DNA of 18,188 bases from Pseudomonadota bacterium (GCA_023430625.1 JAEZAA010000263.1:1-18188), one strand, 5' to 3'; positions 1 through 5,974 are shown, counted from the first letter of the stretch. The notes: generated by a model from the letters alone, not told the origin. Made by a program: numbers and translations.

Positions 1-42
1 TGTCCCTTTCGCTCTTTTGTCATTGATGTGGAGAAATGAGTG

Positions 43-243
43 ATGCAAATCGCAGTCAATGGCGAGCCGGTTCAGGTACCGGAACGCGTGACCCTGAAGG
101 AGCTGATCGATCAGCTCGGATTGACCGGCAAACGGATTGCGGCCGAGGTGAATCTGGAAATCGTCCCCCGCAGCGAGCATGAGCACCATGTGCTGCAAAG
201 TGGTGATCGCATCGAAATCGTCCATGCCATCGGCGGCGGCTGA
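43..243 (+). CDS. thiS: ThiS sulfur carrier protein
   Basis: Small ubiquitin-like sulfur carrier of thiamine biosynthesis. Its C-terminal glycine is adenylated and thiocarboxylated, then donates sulfur to ThiG during thiazole formation in the cytoplasm. The 66-residue product has the family's usual length and ends in the diagnostic Gly-Gly tail (HAIGGG). The N-terminus MQIAVNGEP and the internal LKELIDQLGL segment fit the beta-grasp fold. I chose the ATG at 43 because a GGAG at 30-33 lies 9 bases upstream; an in-frame GTG at 40 is an alternative that adds one residue. thiG follows after 57 bases on the same strand, so the two are very likely one operon. The upstream gene is outside the window. 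A short inverted repeat (237-242 with 258-263) overlaps the stop codon; its role is unknown. Confidence 0.95.
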   Translation: MQIAVNGEPVQVPERVTLKELIDQLGLTGKRIAAEVNLEIVPRSEHEHHVLQSGDRIEIVHAIGGG

Positions 244-300
244 GCTATTTGCGAACGCAGCCGTCCCGCTCTCTCATTGTTTAGAACAGGATCCAGTGCC

Positions 301-1095
301 ATGAACCTTCCCCGTCAAGACCGTCCGTTGGAGATCGCCGGGCGTACCTATCAATCCCGACTGTTGGTGGGAACCGGCAAGTACCGCGACATGGCCGAGA
401 CCGGCGCGGCGATTGAGGCCAGCGGCGCGGAGATCGTCACCGTGGCGGTGCGTCGTACCAACCTGGGACAGAACCCGGACGAGCCGAACCTGCTCGATGT
501 GCTTTCGCCCCAGCGCTACACCATTCTGCCCAATACCGCCGGCTGCTATAACGCCCGCGATGCGGTGCGCACCTGTAAGCTGGCCCGTGAGCTGCTGGAT
601 GGCCATGATCTGGTCAAACTGGAAGTGCTGGGCGACGAGAAGACCCTGTATCCGGATCTGACGGAAACTCTCAAGGCCGCCGAGGAGCTGGTCAAGGACG
701 GCTTCAAGGTCATGGTCTATACCAGCGACGACCCCATTATCGCCAAGCGCCTGGAAGAAATGGGCTGTGTCGCCGTCATGCCGCTGGGTGCGCCCATCGG
801 CTCCGGGCTGGGGATCCGCAACCCTTATAACATCATGATGATTCTGGAAAACGCCAAGGTGCCGGTGCTGGTGGATGCCGGGGTCGGCACGGCGTCGGAT
901 GCCACCATTGCCATGGAGCTGGGGTGCGATGGCGTGCTGATGAACACCGCCATTGCCCAGGCCCAGGACCCCATTCGCATGGCCCGCGCCATGGCACTGG
1001 CGGTGGAAAGCGGCCGCGAGGCATTCCTGGCTGGACGCATGCCGCGCAAGCTCTACGCCAGTGCCTCATCTCCCCTGGGCGGCACCTTTTTCTGA
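301..1095 (+). CDS. thiG: Thiazole synthase ThiG
   Basis: Condenses 1-deoxy-D-xylulose 5-phosphate, dehydroglycine and ThiS-thiocarboxylate sulfur into the thiazole phosphate moiety of thiamine. The 264-residue TIM-barrel protein shows family hallmarks: LLVGTGKY near residues 21-28, AVRRTN at 49-54, VKLEVLGD at 105-112 with the Schiff-base lysine expected at Lys106, and the phosphate-binding PLGAPIGSGLG and DAGVGTASDA stretches. A longer frame opens with TTG at 277, but that has no ribosome binding site. The ATG at 301 has AGG at 288-290 and gives the family N-terminus (MNLPRQDRPLEIAGR). It lies directly downstream of thiS. No other thi genes (thiE, thiF, thiO/thiH) are in the window. Identification by residue motifs is secure. 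Confidence 0.96.
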   Translation: MNLPRQDRPLEIAGRTYQSRLLVGTGKYRDMAETGAAIEASGAEIVTVAVRRTNLGQNPDEPNLLDVLSPQRYTILPNTAGCYNARDAVRTCKLARELLDGHDLVKLEVLGDEKTLYPDLTETLKAAEELVKDGFKVMVYTSDDPIIAKRLEEMGCVAVMPLGAPIGSGLGIRNPYNIMMILENAKVPVLVDAGVGTASDATIAMELGCDGVLMNTAIAQAQDPIRMARAMALAVESGREAFLAGRMPRKLYASASSPLGGTFF

Positions 1096-1149
1096 TCACA
1101 CTCGTCTCGAATTAACGTTTTCGATACAAATCCTTCTGAAAACACTTAC

Positions 1150-1173
1150 AGCGAGCGACCCAGGTTGCTCGCT
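1150..1173 (+). other. Hairpin downstream of thiG
   Basis: A 7-base perfect inverted repeat (1150-1156 with 1167-1173) extends to 10 pairs if one G-U is allowed, closing a CCAG tetraloop. No T tract follows on either strand, so it is not a typical intrinsic terminator. It may stabilise the 3' end of the thiSG message or act in Rho-dependent termination. The structure is visible; the role is inference. Confidence 0.4.
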
Positions 1174-1222
1174 ATCATCCCCTCCCTAACCGTTGGGACG
1201 ATGCCGCCACCGATGCAGTGTG

Positions 1223-1250
1223 GCGACCGGTCGCGCCGGGCGTGTTTTTT
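1223..1250 (+). terminator. Candidate intrinsic terminator of thiSG
   Basis: A GC-rich hairpin is followed closely by six T residues (1245-1250). The best pairing is CCGG 1227-1230 with 1236-1239, extended across an A-G mismatch by 1223-1225 with 1241-1243. A 12-base palindrome (1223-1234) offers a competing fold. It lies 128 bases after the thiG stop codon. The stem is imperfect, so the call is moderate. Confidence 0.45.
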
Positions 1251-1315
1251 CATTAATTTTTACTCACTTTCCCGTAAGCCTTGCAGCGCCGGGCTTTGCT
1301 GCAGGTTTGCGGCAG

Positions 1316-1344
1316 AAAAAAATGGGCTTTTGCGCCCAAAAGCC
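1316..1344 (-). terminator. Intrinsic terminator facing the minus strand
   Basis: A perfect 8-base inverted repeat (1325-1332 with 1337-1344) closes a 4-base loop. Read on the minus strand, it is followed after two bases by seven T residues (complement of the A run at 1316-1322). This is a textbook intrinsic terminator for leftward transcription. No leftward gene is seen to its right before 2208, and that gene itself ends at 2208. It could end a short unannotated RNA or limit antisense transcription from slmA. Confidence 0.6.
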
Positions 1345-1474
1345 GTTGGAAACGGACGGAAAGACTCGTCGCGGCTGGCGCGTAACTATAAAAATCATAT
1401 CGGGAACAGTACAAAAAGAGGAGCGACACCGGGTCACTAACTCTTAACTCACCGACGAGACATCGAACAGCGAT

Positions 1475-2080
1475 ATGAAAAGAGATCGAAACAACCGCCG
1501 AGAAAAGATTCTTCAAGCGCTTGCCCAGATGCTGGAGAAGGAGCCCGGGGAACGGATTACCACCGCCAAGCTTGCCGTCGCTGTGGGTGTCTCCGAGGCT
1601 GCGTTGTACCGACATTTTCCCAGCAAGGGCAAGATCCTGGAAGGGCTGATTGATTACATCGAGGAGAACACGCTCGTTCGCGCCAAGCAAATGGCCGCGG
1701 AGAAGGGCGATCCGCTGGAGCGTATGGAGCGCATCCTGCGCATGACCCTGGAGTTTGCCCAGAAAAACCCCGGCATGTGCCGTATCCTGACCGGCGAAGC
1801 GCTGGCGGGTGAGACCGAGCGTCTGCGCAAGCGGGTTGGTCAGTTCTTCCAGCATTACGAAACCTGCCTCGCCCAATTGCTGCAGGAAGGCCAGCGCAAA
1901 GGCGGCTATGACCCGCACATGCCGAACCAGAGCGCGACCAATCTCATGTTGGCCTTTCTGGAAGGCAAGATTCACATGTTCGTGCGCAGCGACTTCAAGA
2001 TGATGCCGCTGCAGTTCTGGCAGGAGCAGTGGTCGTTTCTGGCTGAGCAATTGCTCGGAGCGCCGGAAGCGGTCGTGTGA
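1475..2080 (+). CDS. slmA: Nucleoid occlusion factor SlmA (TetR family)
   Basis: DNA-binding division regulator. SlmA binds chromosomal SBS sites and antagonises FtsZ ring assembly over the nucleoid. The 201-residue product is near the usual length of about 198. It has the SlmA-type N-terminus (NRREKILQALAQMLE), a TetR helix-turn-helix at about residues 28-50 (ITTAKLAVAVGVSEAALYRHF followed by PSK), and the family segment NPGMCRILTGEAL plus the C-terminal FVRSDFK. These match SlmA rather than a generic TetR repressor. The ribosome binding site is weak. In Escherichia coli slmA sits between dut and pyrE. Here it stands alone between thiG and a convergent phosphatase gene, so it is probably transcribed on its own. 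Confidence 0.93.
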   Translation: MKRDRNNRREKILQALAQMLEKEPGERITTAKLAVAVGVSEAALYRHFPSKGKILEGLIDYIEENTLVRAKQMAAEKGDPLERMERILRMTLEFAQKNPGMCRILTGEALAGETERLRKRVGQFFQHYETCLAQLLQEGQRKGGYDPHMPNQSATNLMLAFLEGKIHMFVRSDFKMMPLQFWQEQWSFLAEQLLGAPEAVV

Positions 2081-2119
2081 AGGGTGACGTGAGACGTAGG
2101 TTGTCCGCGGCCTGGTGTG

Positions 2120-2173
2120 AGACTCCGTGCAAAGCGGGGAGTCTGTGGCCCGGCATCCTCACTGAGCCGGGCC
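2120..2173. other. Two adjacent hairpins between convergent genes
   Basis: Two perfect inverted repeats fill the gap between slmA and the convergent phosphatase gene: 2120-2126 with 2138-2144 (7 pairs), and 2147-2154 with 2166-2173 (8 pairs, 11-base loop). Neither is followed by a T tract on either strand. They may protect the 3' ends of the two convergent messages or assist Rho-dependent termination; this is inference. Confidence 0.45.
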
Positions 2174-2207
2174 TGATGTGGGTATGAACCGCTGATCGAG
2201 CGTAGTC

Positions 2208-3035
2208 TCAGTCGGTGTCGCTACCCTGGTCGGCTTCTTTCAGCAAGCTGAGCAGCGTCGTGTATAGGGCCGGCGTGGCAACCAGTATGTCCGTGCCGTG
2301 AAGCTCCTCCGGCATCCCGTCGGGAACCGCTCCGAGGTGACCAAAGCGGGCACCCGCTTCGCGGGCGATGAGTTGGGCGGCGGCAAAATCCCAGGGTTTG
2401 ACGCTTTCGTAGTAGCCGTCCAGACGACCCATGGCAACCCAGCAGATATCGACGGCGGCGGATCCAATACGCCGGATGTCCTGACATTCCCCCATGACTT
2501 TTTCCAGGCGCCGGATCAGAGTCGCAAGCGTGGCCTTGTCGTAGGGAAAGCCGGTGGCCAGCAAGGCGTGGCGGAAATCCTCCAGGCCGCTGACGGCAAT
2601 GGGCTGGCCATTCAAACGGCTGAACTGGCCGCGAATGGCGTGAAAGGTCTCCCCCAGGAAGGGGCAATGAACCACGCCCACCTGAACTTCACCATTGACC
2701 GCAAACGCGATTGAAACCGCCACCTGATGATGGTTGTGGGCGAAGTTGATGGTCCCATCGATAGGGTCGATGATCCAGAGTGGGTGGCGTAACTTGTCCA
2801 GATCCTGGAAATTTGGCGACGACTCCTCCGACAGAATTTCATGATCCGGGTAGCGCTGTTCGATGGCCTGACGGATCAATTGGTCGGCCTTGATGTCGAC
2901 GCTGGTGACCAGCTCCTGCCCGTACTTGTAGTTGCGCTCGAAGCGGGCCTGCTGGCGTTCGGTGCGAATAAGGTCGCCGGCCTGCTGGGCTAACTGAAGC
3001 GTAAAGTTAGCGATTTGCTGGATATTCAGTTCCAC
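2208..3035 (-). CDS. Inositol monophosphatase family protein (SuhB-like)
   Basis: Mg-dependent, Li-sensitive-type phosphatase fold. The 275-residue protein carries the metal-binding signatures in order: Glu70-Glu71 (ILSEESS), DPIDGTINFAH at 90-100 (Asp90 and Asp93) and WDFAAAQLIAREAG at 215-228 (Asp216). The natural substrate is not determined by sequence; family members act on inositol phosphates, other sugar phosphates or nucleotide phosphates, and SuhB also has an RNA-polymerase-associated role. I chose a GTG start at 3035 because a perfect AAGGAG (complement of 3045-3050) lies 9 bases upstream. The longer frame back to 3173 would run through the promoter region and has no family match. 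The gene converges on slmA and is divergent from the VWA gene. Confidence 0.88.
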   Translation of the reverse strand: MELNIQQIANFTLQLAQQAGDLIRTERQQARFERNYKYGQELVTSVDIKADQLIRQAIEQRYPDHEILSEESSPNFQDLDKLRHPLWIIDPIDGTINFAHNHHQVAVSIAFAVNGEVQVGVVHCPFLGETFHAIRGQFSRLNGQPIAVSGLEDFRHALLATGFPYDKATLATLIRRLEKVMGECQDIRRIGSAAVDICWVAMGRLDGYYESVKPWDFAAAQLIAREAGARFGHLGAVPDGMPEELHGTDILVATPALYTTLLSLLKEADQGSDTD

Positions 3036-3152
3036 GAAAGAAAACTCCTTGAGAAAGCTGCGTTGACTACCCACCTGACTGAACCTGCCGGAAAATAGGG
3101 TGGAAGGCTGGGCGTGGATTCGAGTCGCAGGTCGTGTCCCGAGTGTATCCGG

Positions 3153-3183
3153 TTGCGGCGCGCGCGGCACCATCGTCTACAAT
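3153..3183 (+). promoter_or_regulatory. Candidate sigma70 promoter for the VWA/J-protein pair
   Basis: TTGCGG (3153-3158) and TACAAT (3178-3183) are separated by 19 bases, slightly long for sigma70. The predicted start near 3190 would give a leader of about 100 bases before the ATG at 3293. The -10 box is good (5 of 6) but the spacing is not optimal. Confidence 0.3.
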
Positions 3184-3292
3184 CCTGGCGGCTCGGTCCG
3201 GGCTGTATGGGGGCACGCTGGGTTTAGAAGTTGTAAGCTAGGCGATGCGGGCGGCCAAGCCGGTCCGGCAGCCCGCGCACTGGAGGTGTTTC

Positions 3293-3991
3293 ATGGCAAA
3301 GGACAAGCAACTTGTTCCCTCGAGCCCGCAACAAGTGCAGGCTTTTCTGAATGCAGCGGCGTCGCTGCCCGCGACCCGTGCCCGGGCTGGGCGTTTGGTC
3401 TTCGCCCTGGATGCCACGGCCAGCCGCGAGCATCTGTGGGACCAGGCCTGCCAGATCCAGGGGGATATGTTTGCCGAGGCGGGCAAGCAGGGCGGTCTGC
3501 AGATTCAGCTATGTTATTTTCGGGGGCGCAATGAGTTTCAGGCGCTGAATTGGACCCCTGATGGCGAATACCTGGCGCAGCGCATGGCGGAGGTGCGTTG
3601 CCAGGCCGGCATGACCCAGATTGCCCGCGTGCTGCGCCATGCCCTGGCGGAAACGGCGCGGACGCCGGTGCAGGCCTTGGTGTTTGTGGGCGACGCGGTA
3701 GAAGAGGCACCGGAACTGCTTTATGATCTGGCGGGCAAACTGGCCATCCACGGCGTCCCGGTATTTCTGTTTCAGGAAGGCAGCGATGCCAACGTTGAGA
3801 CGGTCTATCGGCGCATCGCCCGCTTGACCGGAGGCGCCTATGCTCATTTTGATCGGGCTAGCAGTGACCGCCTGCGCCAGTTGCTGTGTGCGGTGGCCGT
3901 CTATGCCAGTGGGGGCATCAAGGCGTTGGAACACTTGGGACGCAGCGGCAACGCAGAGGTCAAGGCATTGACCCATCAGCTCAAGGGATAA
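3293..3991 (+). CDS. VWA-like domain protein, function unknown
   Basis: The 232-residue product has no signal peptide or membrane segment and is probably cytoplasmic. It looks like a von Willebrand factor A / integrin I-type fold. RLVFALDATAS at 34-44 supplies a DxTxS variant of the MIDAS metal motif (Asp40, Thr42, Ser44). GMTQI (Thr108) and LVFVGDAVEE (Asp134) fall where the second and third MIDAS loops belong. VWA proteins usually mediate metal-dependent protein binding, often with a chaperone or AAA+ partner. The start at 3293 has GGAGGT at 3282-3287, 5 bases upstream; the in-frame ATG at 3245 has no such site. The next gene on the same strand, 86 bases on, encodes a membrane J-domain protein, which suggests a shared job. 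The partner and process are unknown. Confidence 0.7.
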   Translation: MAKDKQLVPSSPQQVQAFLNAAASLPATRARAGRLVFALDATASREHLWDQACQIQGDMFAEAGKQGGLQIQLCYFRGRNEFQALNWTPDGEYLAQRMAEVRCQAGMTQIARVLRHALAETARTPVQALVFVGDAVEEAPELLYDLAGKLAIHGVPVFLFQEGSDANVETVYRRIARLTGGAYAHFDRASSDRLRQLLCAVAVYASGGIKALEHLGRSGNAEVKALTHQLKG

Positions 3992-4077
3992 GGGGCGTCT
4001 TACTGTCCGGGCCGTTGGCTATGGTGTTGATTACGGACAGGTTGTTCAAAGGCAAGGTTGTTTACGGGAATAATTGA

Positions 4078-4800
4078 TTGCAGCTTCTCTTCGGTTTTCT
4101 GATCGCATTATTGTTGTTCTGGCTGGTGCGTTATCGTCTGCAGTCCAGCCCTCGTCAGGCCAAACAGTGGTGGTTGAGCCTGGCGTTGGGCGTAACCGCA
4201 CTGATATTCATTCTGCTGGCGCTAACCGGGCGCCTGCATTTTCTGGTGGCCGCCGGCGCCGCTCTGATCTTGCTGATCCGCCGGGTGATTTCCCTGATTC
4301 AGTACGGCCCCTTGCTGAAGCAGGCACTGGATTTCTTCAAGGGCAACCTGACCGAGGAAGACGAGCAGACCTCATCCGTCACCACGTCGCTCCTGACCAT
4401 GACGCTGGATCACCGGACCGGTGTGATGGACGGCGAGGTGCTGGCGGGAGACTTCACCGGCCAGCTGCTGAGCCACTTGAACGAAACTCAGCTGGCCCGG
4501 CTCTATCGGGAGTGCAGGGGGCAGTATCCTGATTCCGTGGCGGTGCTGGAGGCCTATCTGGACCGACGGCTGGATGCCGAGTGGCGGGCCGAGGCGGCGA
4601 GGGAAGGGCAGGCGCCACGCAGCCCCGACGACATGACGCGAGACCAGGCCCTGGCGATTCTCGGCCTGGAAGAGGGGGCCAGCCGCGATGAGATCATTCA
4701 GGCCCATCGCCGCATGATGCAGAAGGTGCATCCGGACCGGGGCGGCAGTGATTTTCTTGCTGCCCAGGTGAATCGTGCCAAGACCCTGCTATTAGATTGA
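4078..4800 (+). CDS. Membrane-anchored J-domain (DnaJ-like) protein
   Basis: The 240-residue protein has two or three N-terminal hydrophobic segments (about 2-18, 32-50 and 53-67), a middle cytoplasmic region, and a short C-terminal J domain (about 186-240) with the HPD tripeptide at 218-220 (KVHPDRGGS). The HPD loop stimulates the ATPase of Hsp70, so it should recruit DnaK to a membrane site. The layout, with membrane anchor first and J domain last, recalls Tim14/Pam18-type proteins rather than classical DnaJ; the zinc-finger and substrate-binding domains are absent. The start appears to be TTG at 4078 with GGGA at 4066-4069 upstream; no in-frame ATG precedes the first membrane segment. It follows the VWA gene and probably works with it. 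Confidence 0.8.
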   Translation: MQLLFGFLIALLLFWLVRYRLQSSPRQAKQWWLSLALGVTALIFILLALTGRLHFLVAAGAALILLIRRVISLIQYGPLLKQALDFFKGNLTEEDEQTSSVTTSLLTMTLDHRTGVMDGEVLAGDFTGQLLSHLNETQLARLYRECRGQYPDSVAVLEAYLDRRLDAEWRAEAAREGQAPRSPDDMTRDQALAILGLEEGASRDEIIQAHRRMMQKVHPDRGGSDFLAAQVNRAKTLLLD

Positions 4801-4822
4801 GAGAGATGGCTAGATTGAGAGA
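4793..4822. repeat. 12-base direct repeat across the J-protein stop codon
   Basis: TAGATTGAGAGA occurs at 4793-4804 and again at 4811-4822, a period of 18 bases. The first copy contains the stop codon of the J-domain gene. It looks like a small local duplication. No terminator is visible in the 36-base gap to the convergent gene. Confidence 0.6.
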
Positions 4823-4836
4823 AGCGGTTGAATTTC

Positions 4837-5664
4837 TTAGTCGATCAGCTCGACCTTGATCTCAAAGCCGCCGGTTTGCTGCTCCCGACGGGTCGAGTAA
4901 TGGATCGTCCCGTCCCGTTGCTCCTGTACGTTTTCACGCACGCTGCCTAATTCCACCCAGTCGCCGAAACCCACGATTCGCTGGGTTACCAACTCCATTT
5001 GCTCCACCTGATCCTCATGCCGGTCGCCCGGGCGTGAATGGCTGGCGTGGATGCTGAGCTCCACCTGCCCGTCGCCCACTCGCCGGGGTGTGACCACCAG
5101 CGCATTGCCGATCTGCTGAAAGCGGGTGTTGGTGGCCACGCCCTGGCGGCTGACCCAGAAGTCGCGAATCGGGCGCAACTGGCCCTGTTGGATCACCACC
5201 GCATTGTTTTCCAGCACGGTCACCATCTGCTGGCTCTGTCCCTGGTTGCTGAAGGCCCCATGGCGAGTGGTGATCTGCACCCGGCTGCCATCGCGGGAGA
5301 TGGTGCCGCCGGCACCGATTTCCTGCGACTGGCGCGAACGGTCGCCCTGCTGGCGCAGACTGATCCGGAACTGGTGGGGGCGGGTGTCGATCTGCTTGAT
5401 GATCTCGCGCACCTGCTGCAGCGTGGCGGCATCACGGGCATGGATGATGAGCTGGTTGTGCAGGCCGCTGAAGCGCGCCTGCTCGTCGGGGAACACCTGC
5501 TGCAGACGGCTCGCCACCTCCTCCGCAGGGCGGTAATACAAAGTCTGGGTGGTGACTTCCTCGGCCTGGGCGAGCCCTGCGAAAAATCCCTCCATCACGA
5601 TGATGGCGAGTAGACAGAAGAACATCCGAATTCGGGAAGAGCAGGGTGATGTGATGCACAACAT
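4837..5664 (-). CDS. Exported secretin short-domain (NolW-like) protein
   Basis: The 275-residue product begins with a signal peptide: Arg11 and Arg13, a hydrophobic core at about 14-23, and AQA at 32-34 before a likely cleavage. It is therefore probably periplasmic or outer-membrane associated. Residues 38-100 match the short N-terminal domain of type II/III secretins (TLYYRPAEEVASRLQQVFP, LIIHARDAATLQQVREIIKQID). The remainder, about 145-275, vaguely resembles the start of a secretin core (VTVLENNAVVIQQGQ, DGQVELSIHA, GDWVELGSV). It stops without the long C-terminal pore domain, so it is much shorter than a true secretin. I chose the ATG at 5664 because GGAG (complement of 5671-5674) lies 6 bases upstream. 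No other secretion genes are nearby. The actual function is unknown. Confidence 0.72.
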   Translation of the reverse strand: MLCITSPCSSRIRMFFCLLAIIVMEGFFAGLAQAEEVTTQTLYYRPAEEVASRLQQVFPDEQARFSGLHNQLIIHARDAATLQQVREIIKQIDTRPHQFRISLRQQGDRSRQSQEIGAGGTISRDGSRVQITTRHGAFSNQGQSQQMVTVLENNAVVIQQGQLRPIRDFWVSRQGVATNTRFQQIGNALVVTPRRVGDGQVELSIHASHSRPGDRHEDQVEQMELVTQRIVGFGDWVELGSVRENVQEQRDGTIHYSTRREQQTGGFEIKVELID

Positions 5665-5734
5665 GGTCATCTCCGTGCAATAGTCATTGGCCATGATCAG
5701 CCTTGTGGTCAGCATGCGCTGGCGAGGGTGGTGA

Positions 5735-5763
5735 TTGCAAGCGCAGGGGGGCAAGAGTAATAT
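5735..5763 (+). promoter_or_regulatory. Candidate sigma70 promoter of the DAHP synthase unit
   Basis: TTGCAA (5735-5740) and TAATAT (5758-5763) are separated by exactly 17 bases; each box matches the sigma70 consensus at 4 of 6 positions. Transcription would start near 5770, about 30 bases before the first leader ORF and 400 bases before the enzyme gene. Confidence 0.45.
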
Positions 5764-5798
5764 CCCAGGATCAAGACCCGAAACAGACGAACCCTCTT

Positions 5799-5888
5799 AT
5801 GCCACAGATGAACCCGATTGCACAGTCTCTGCACCATGCCGGCGCCAGCCAGCATGCGGGTTTTTATTTTTGGTATAAGCAGCGTTAG
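5799..5888 (+). CDS. Candidate attenuation leader peptide (Phe/Tyr/Trp-rich end)
   Basis: A 29-codon ORF (26 codons if the second ATG at 5808 is used) ends in GFYFWYKQR. Codons 5862-5876 read TTT TAT TTT TGG TAT, five aromatic codons in a row, followed by Lys-Gln-Arg and TAG. It sits about 30 bases after a sigma70-like promoter, 14 bases before a stable hairpin and 51 bases before an intrinsic terminator. The enzyme gene downstream is the entry point of aromatic amino acid synthesis. That arrangement is the hallmark of ribosome-mediated attenuation leaders such as trpL and pheL. The ribosome binding site is weak, which argues for caution. All three aromatic residues appear together, which would suit an enzyme feeding all three pathways. 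The function is inferred from composition and position. Confidence 0.65.
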   Translation: MPQMNPIAQSLHHAGASQHAGFYFWYKQR

Positions 5889-5902
5889 GCGGGTCCCCTC
5901 CA

Positions 5903-5929
5903 GGAGGCTCGTTTGACGAAACGGCCTCC
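5903..5929 (+). promoter_or_regulatory. Leader hairpin (putative 1:2 stem) upstream of the terminator
   Basis: GGAGGC (5903-5908) pairs with GCCTCC (5924-5929), and CGTTT (5910-5914) with AAACG (5919-5923), giving 11 pairs with a single bulged base and a 4-base loop. An outer helix, 5891-5896 with 5931-5936, can extend it. Its 3' strand can instead pair with the following segment (5923-5933 with 5945-5955, 10 of 11 positions), which would break the terminator. The AGGAGG at 5902-5907 also resembles a ribosome binding site for a 12-codon TTG-started frame at 5913-5951. Confidence 0.6.
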
Positions 5930-5939
5930 CGGACTCAAC

Positions 5940-5974
5940 AAAGCTCCGTGAGGCCAGGCCAACGGGGCTTTTTT
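5940..5974 (+). terminator. Intrinsic terminator / attenuator in the DAHP synthase leader
   Basis: AAAGCTCCGT (5940-5949) pairs with ACGGGGCTTT (5962-5971) with one G-U wobble. A 12-base loop separates the arms, and the T run at 5969-5974 follows. It is a strong plus-strand terminator with no open gene before it except the aromatic leader ORF. Placed between promoter and DAHP synthase gene, it should block expression unless read through. The alternative pairing 5923-5933 with 5945-5955 takes up its 5' arm, as expected of an antiterminator. Confidence 0.8.

Larger units (their letters stand above)
1096..1474. other. 379-base intergenic region thiG-slmA
   Basis: I see no convincing protein gene here; the reading frames that cross it lack homology and good ribosome binding sites. 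It holds the three structures listed separately, plus a further inverted repeat (1282-1287 with 1298-1303, TGCAGC/GCTGCA). An AT-rich stretch at 1385-1400 could hold promoter elements. The slmA promoter should lie in this region, but no pair of -35/-10 boxes on the plus strand stands out. Confidence 0.6.

Noticed and set aside
1..42. TPP riboswitch before thiS
   Set aside because: The visible 42 bases show none of the conserved thi-box sequence. One further upstream cannot be excluded, since the window starts here.
1261..1267. SlmA-binding site near slmA
   Set aside because: TACTCAC matches one half of the GTGAGTACTCAC consensus, but the other half is TTTT, so it is only a chance half-site.
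1165..1440. Protein gene in the thiG-slmA gap
   Set aside because: The open frames there have no good ribosome binding site, no homology and cross three hairpins.
1253..2050. A 265-codon minus-strand frame antisense to slmA
   Set aside because: slmA is clearly coding on the plus strand. The antisense frame has no recognisable domain and runs through the leftward terminator region.
4003..4040. Inverted repeat CTGTCCG/CGGACAG between the VWA and J-protein genes
   Set aside because: Only 7 pairs with a 24-base loop and no T tract; too weak to call a terminator or operator.
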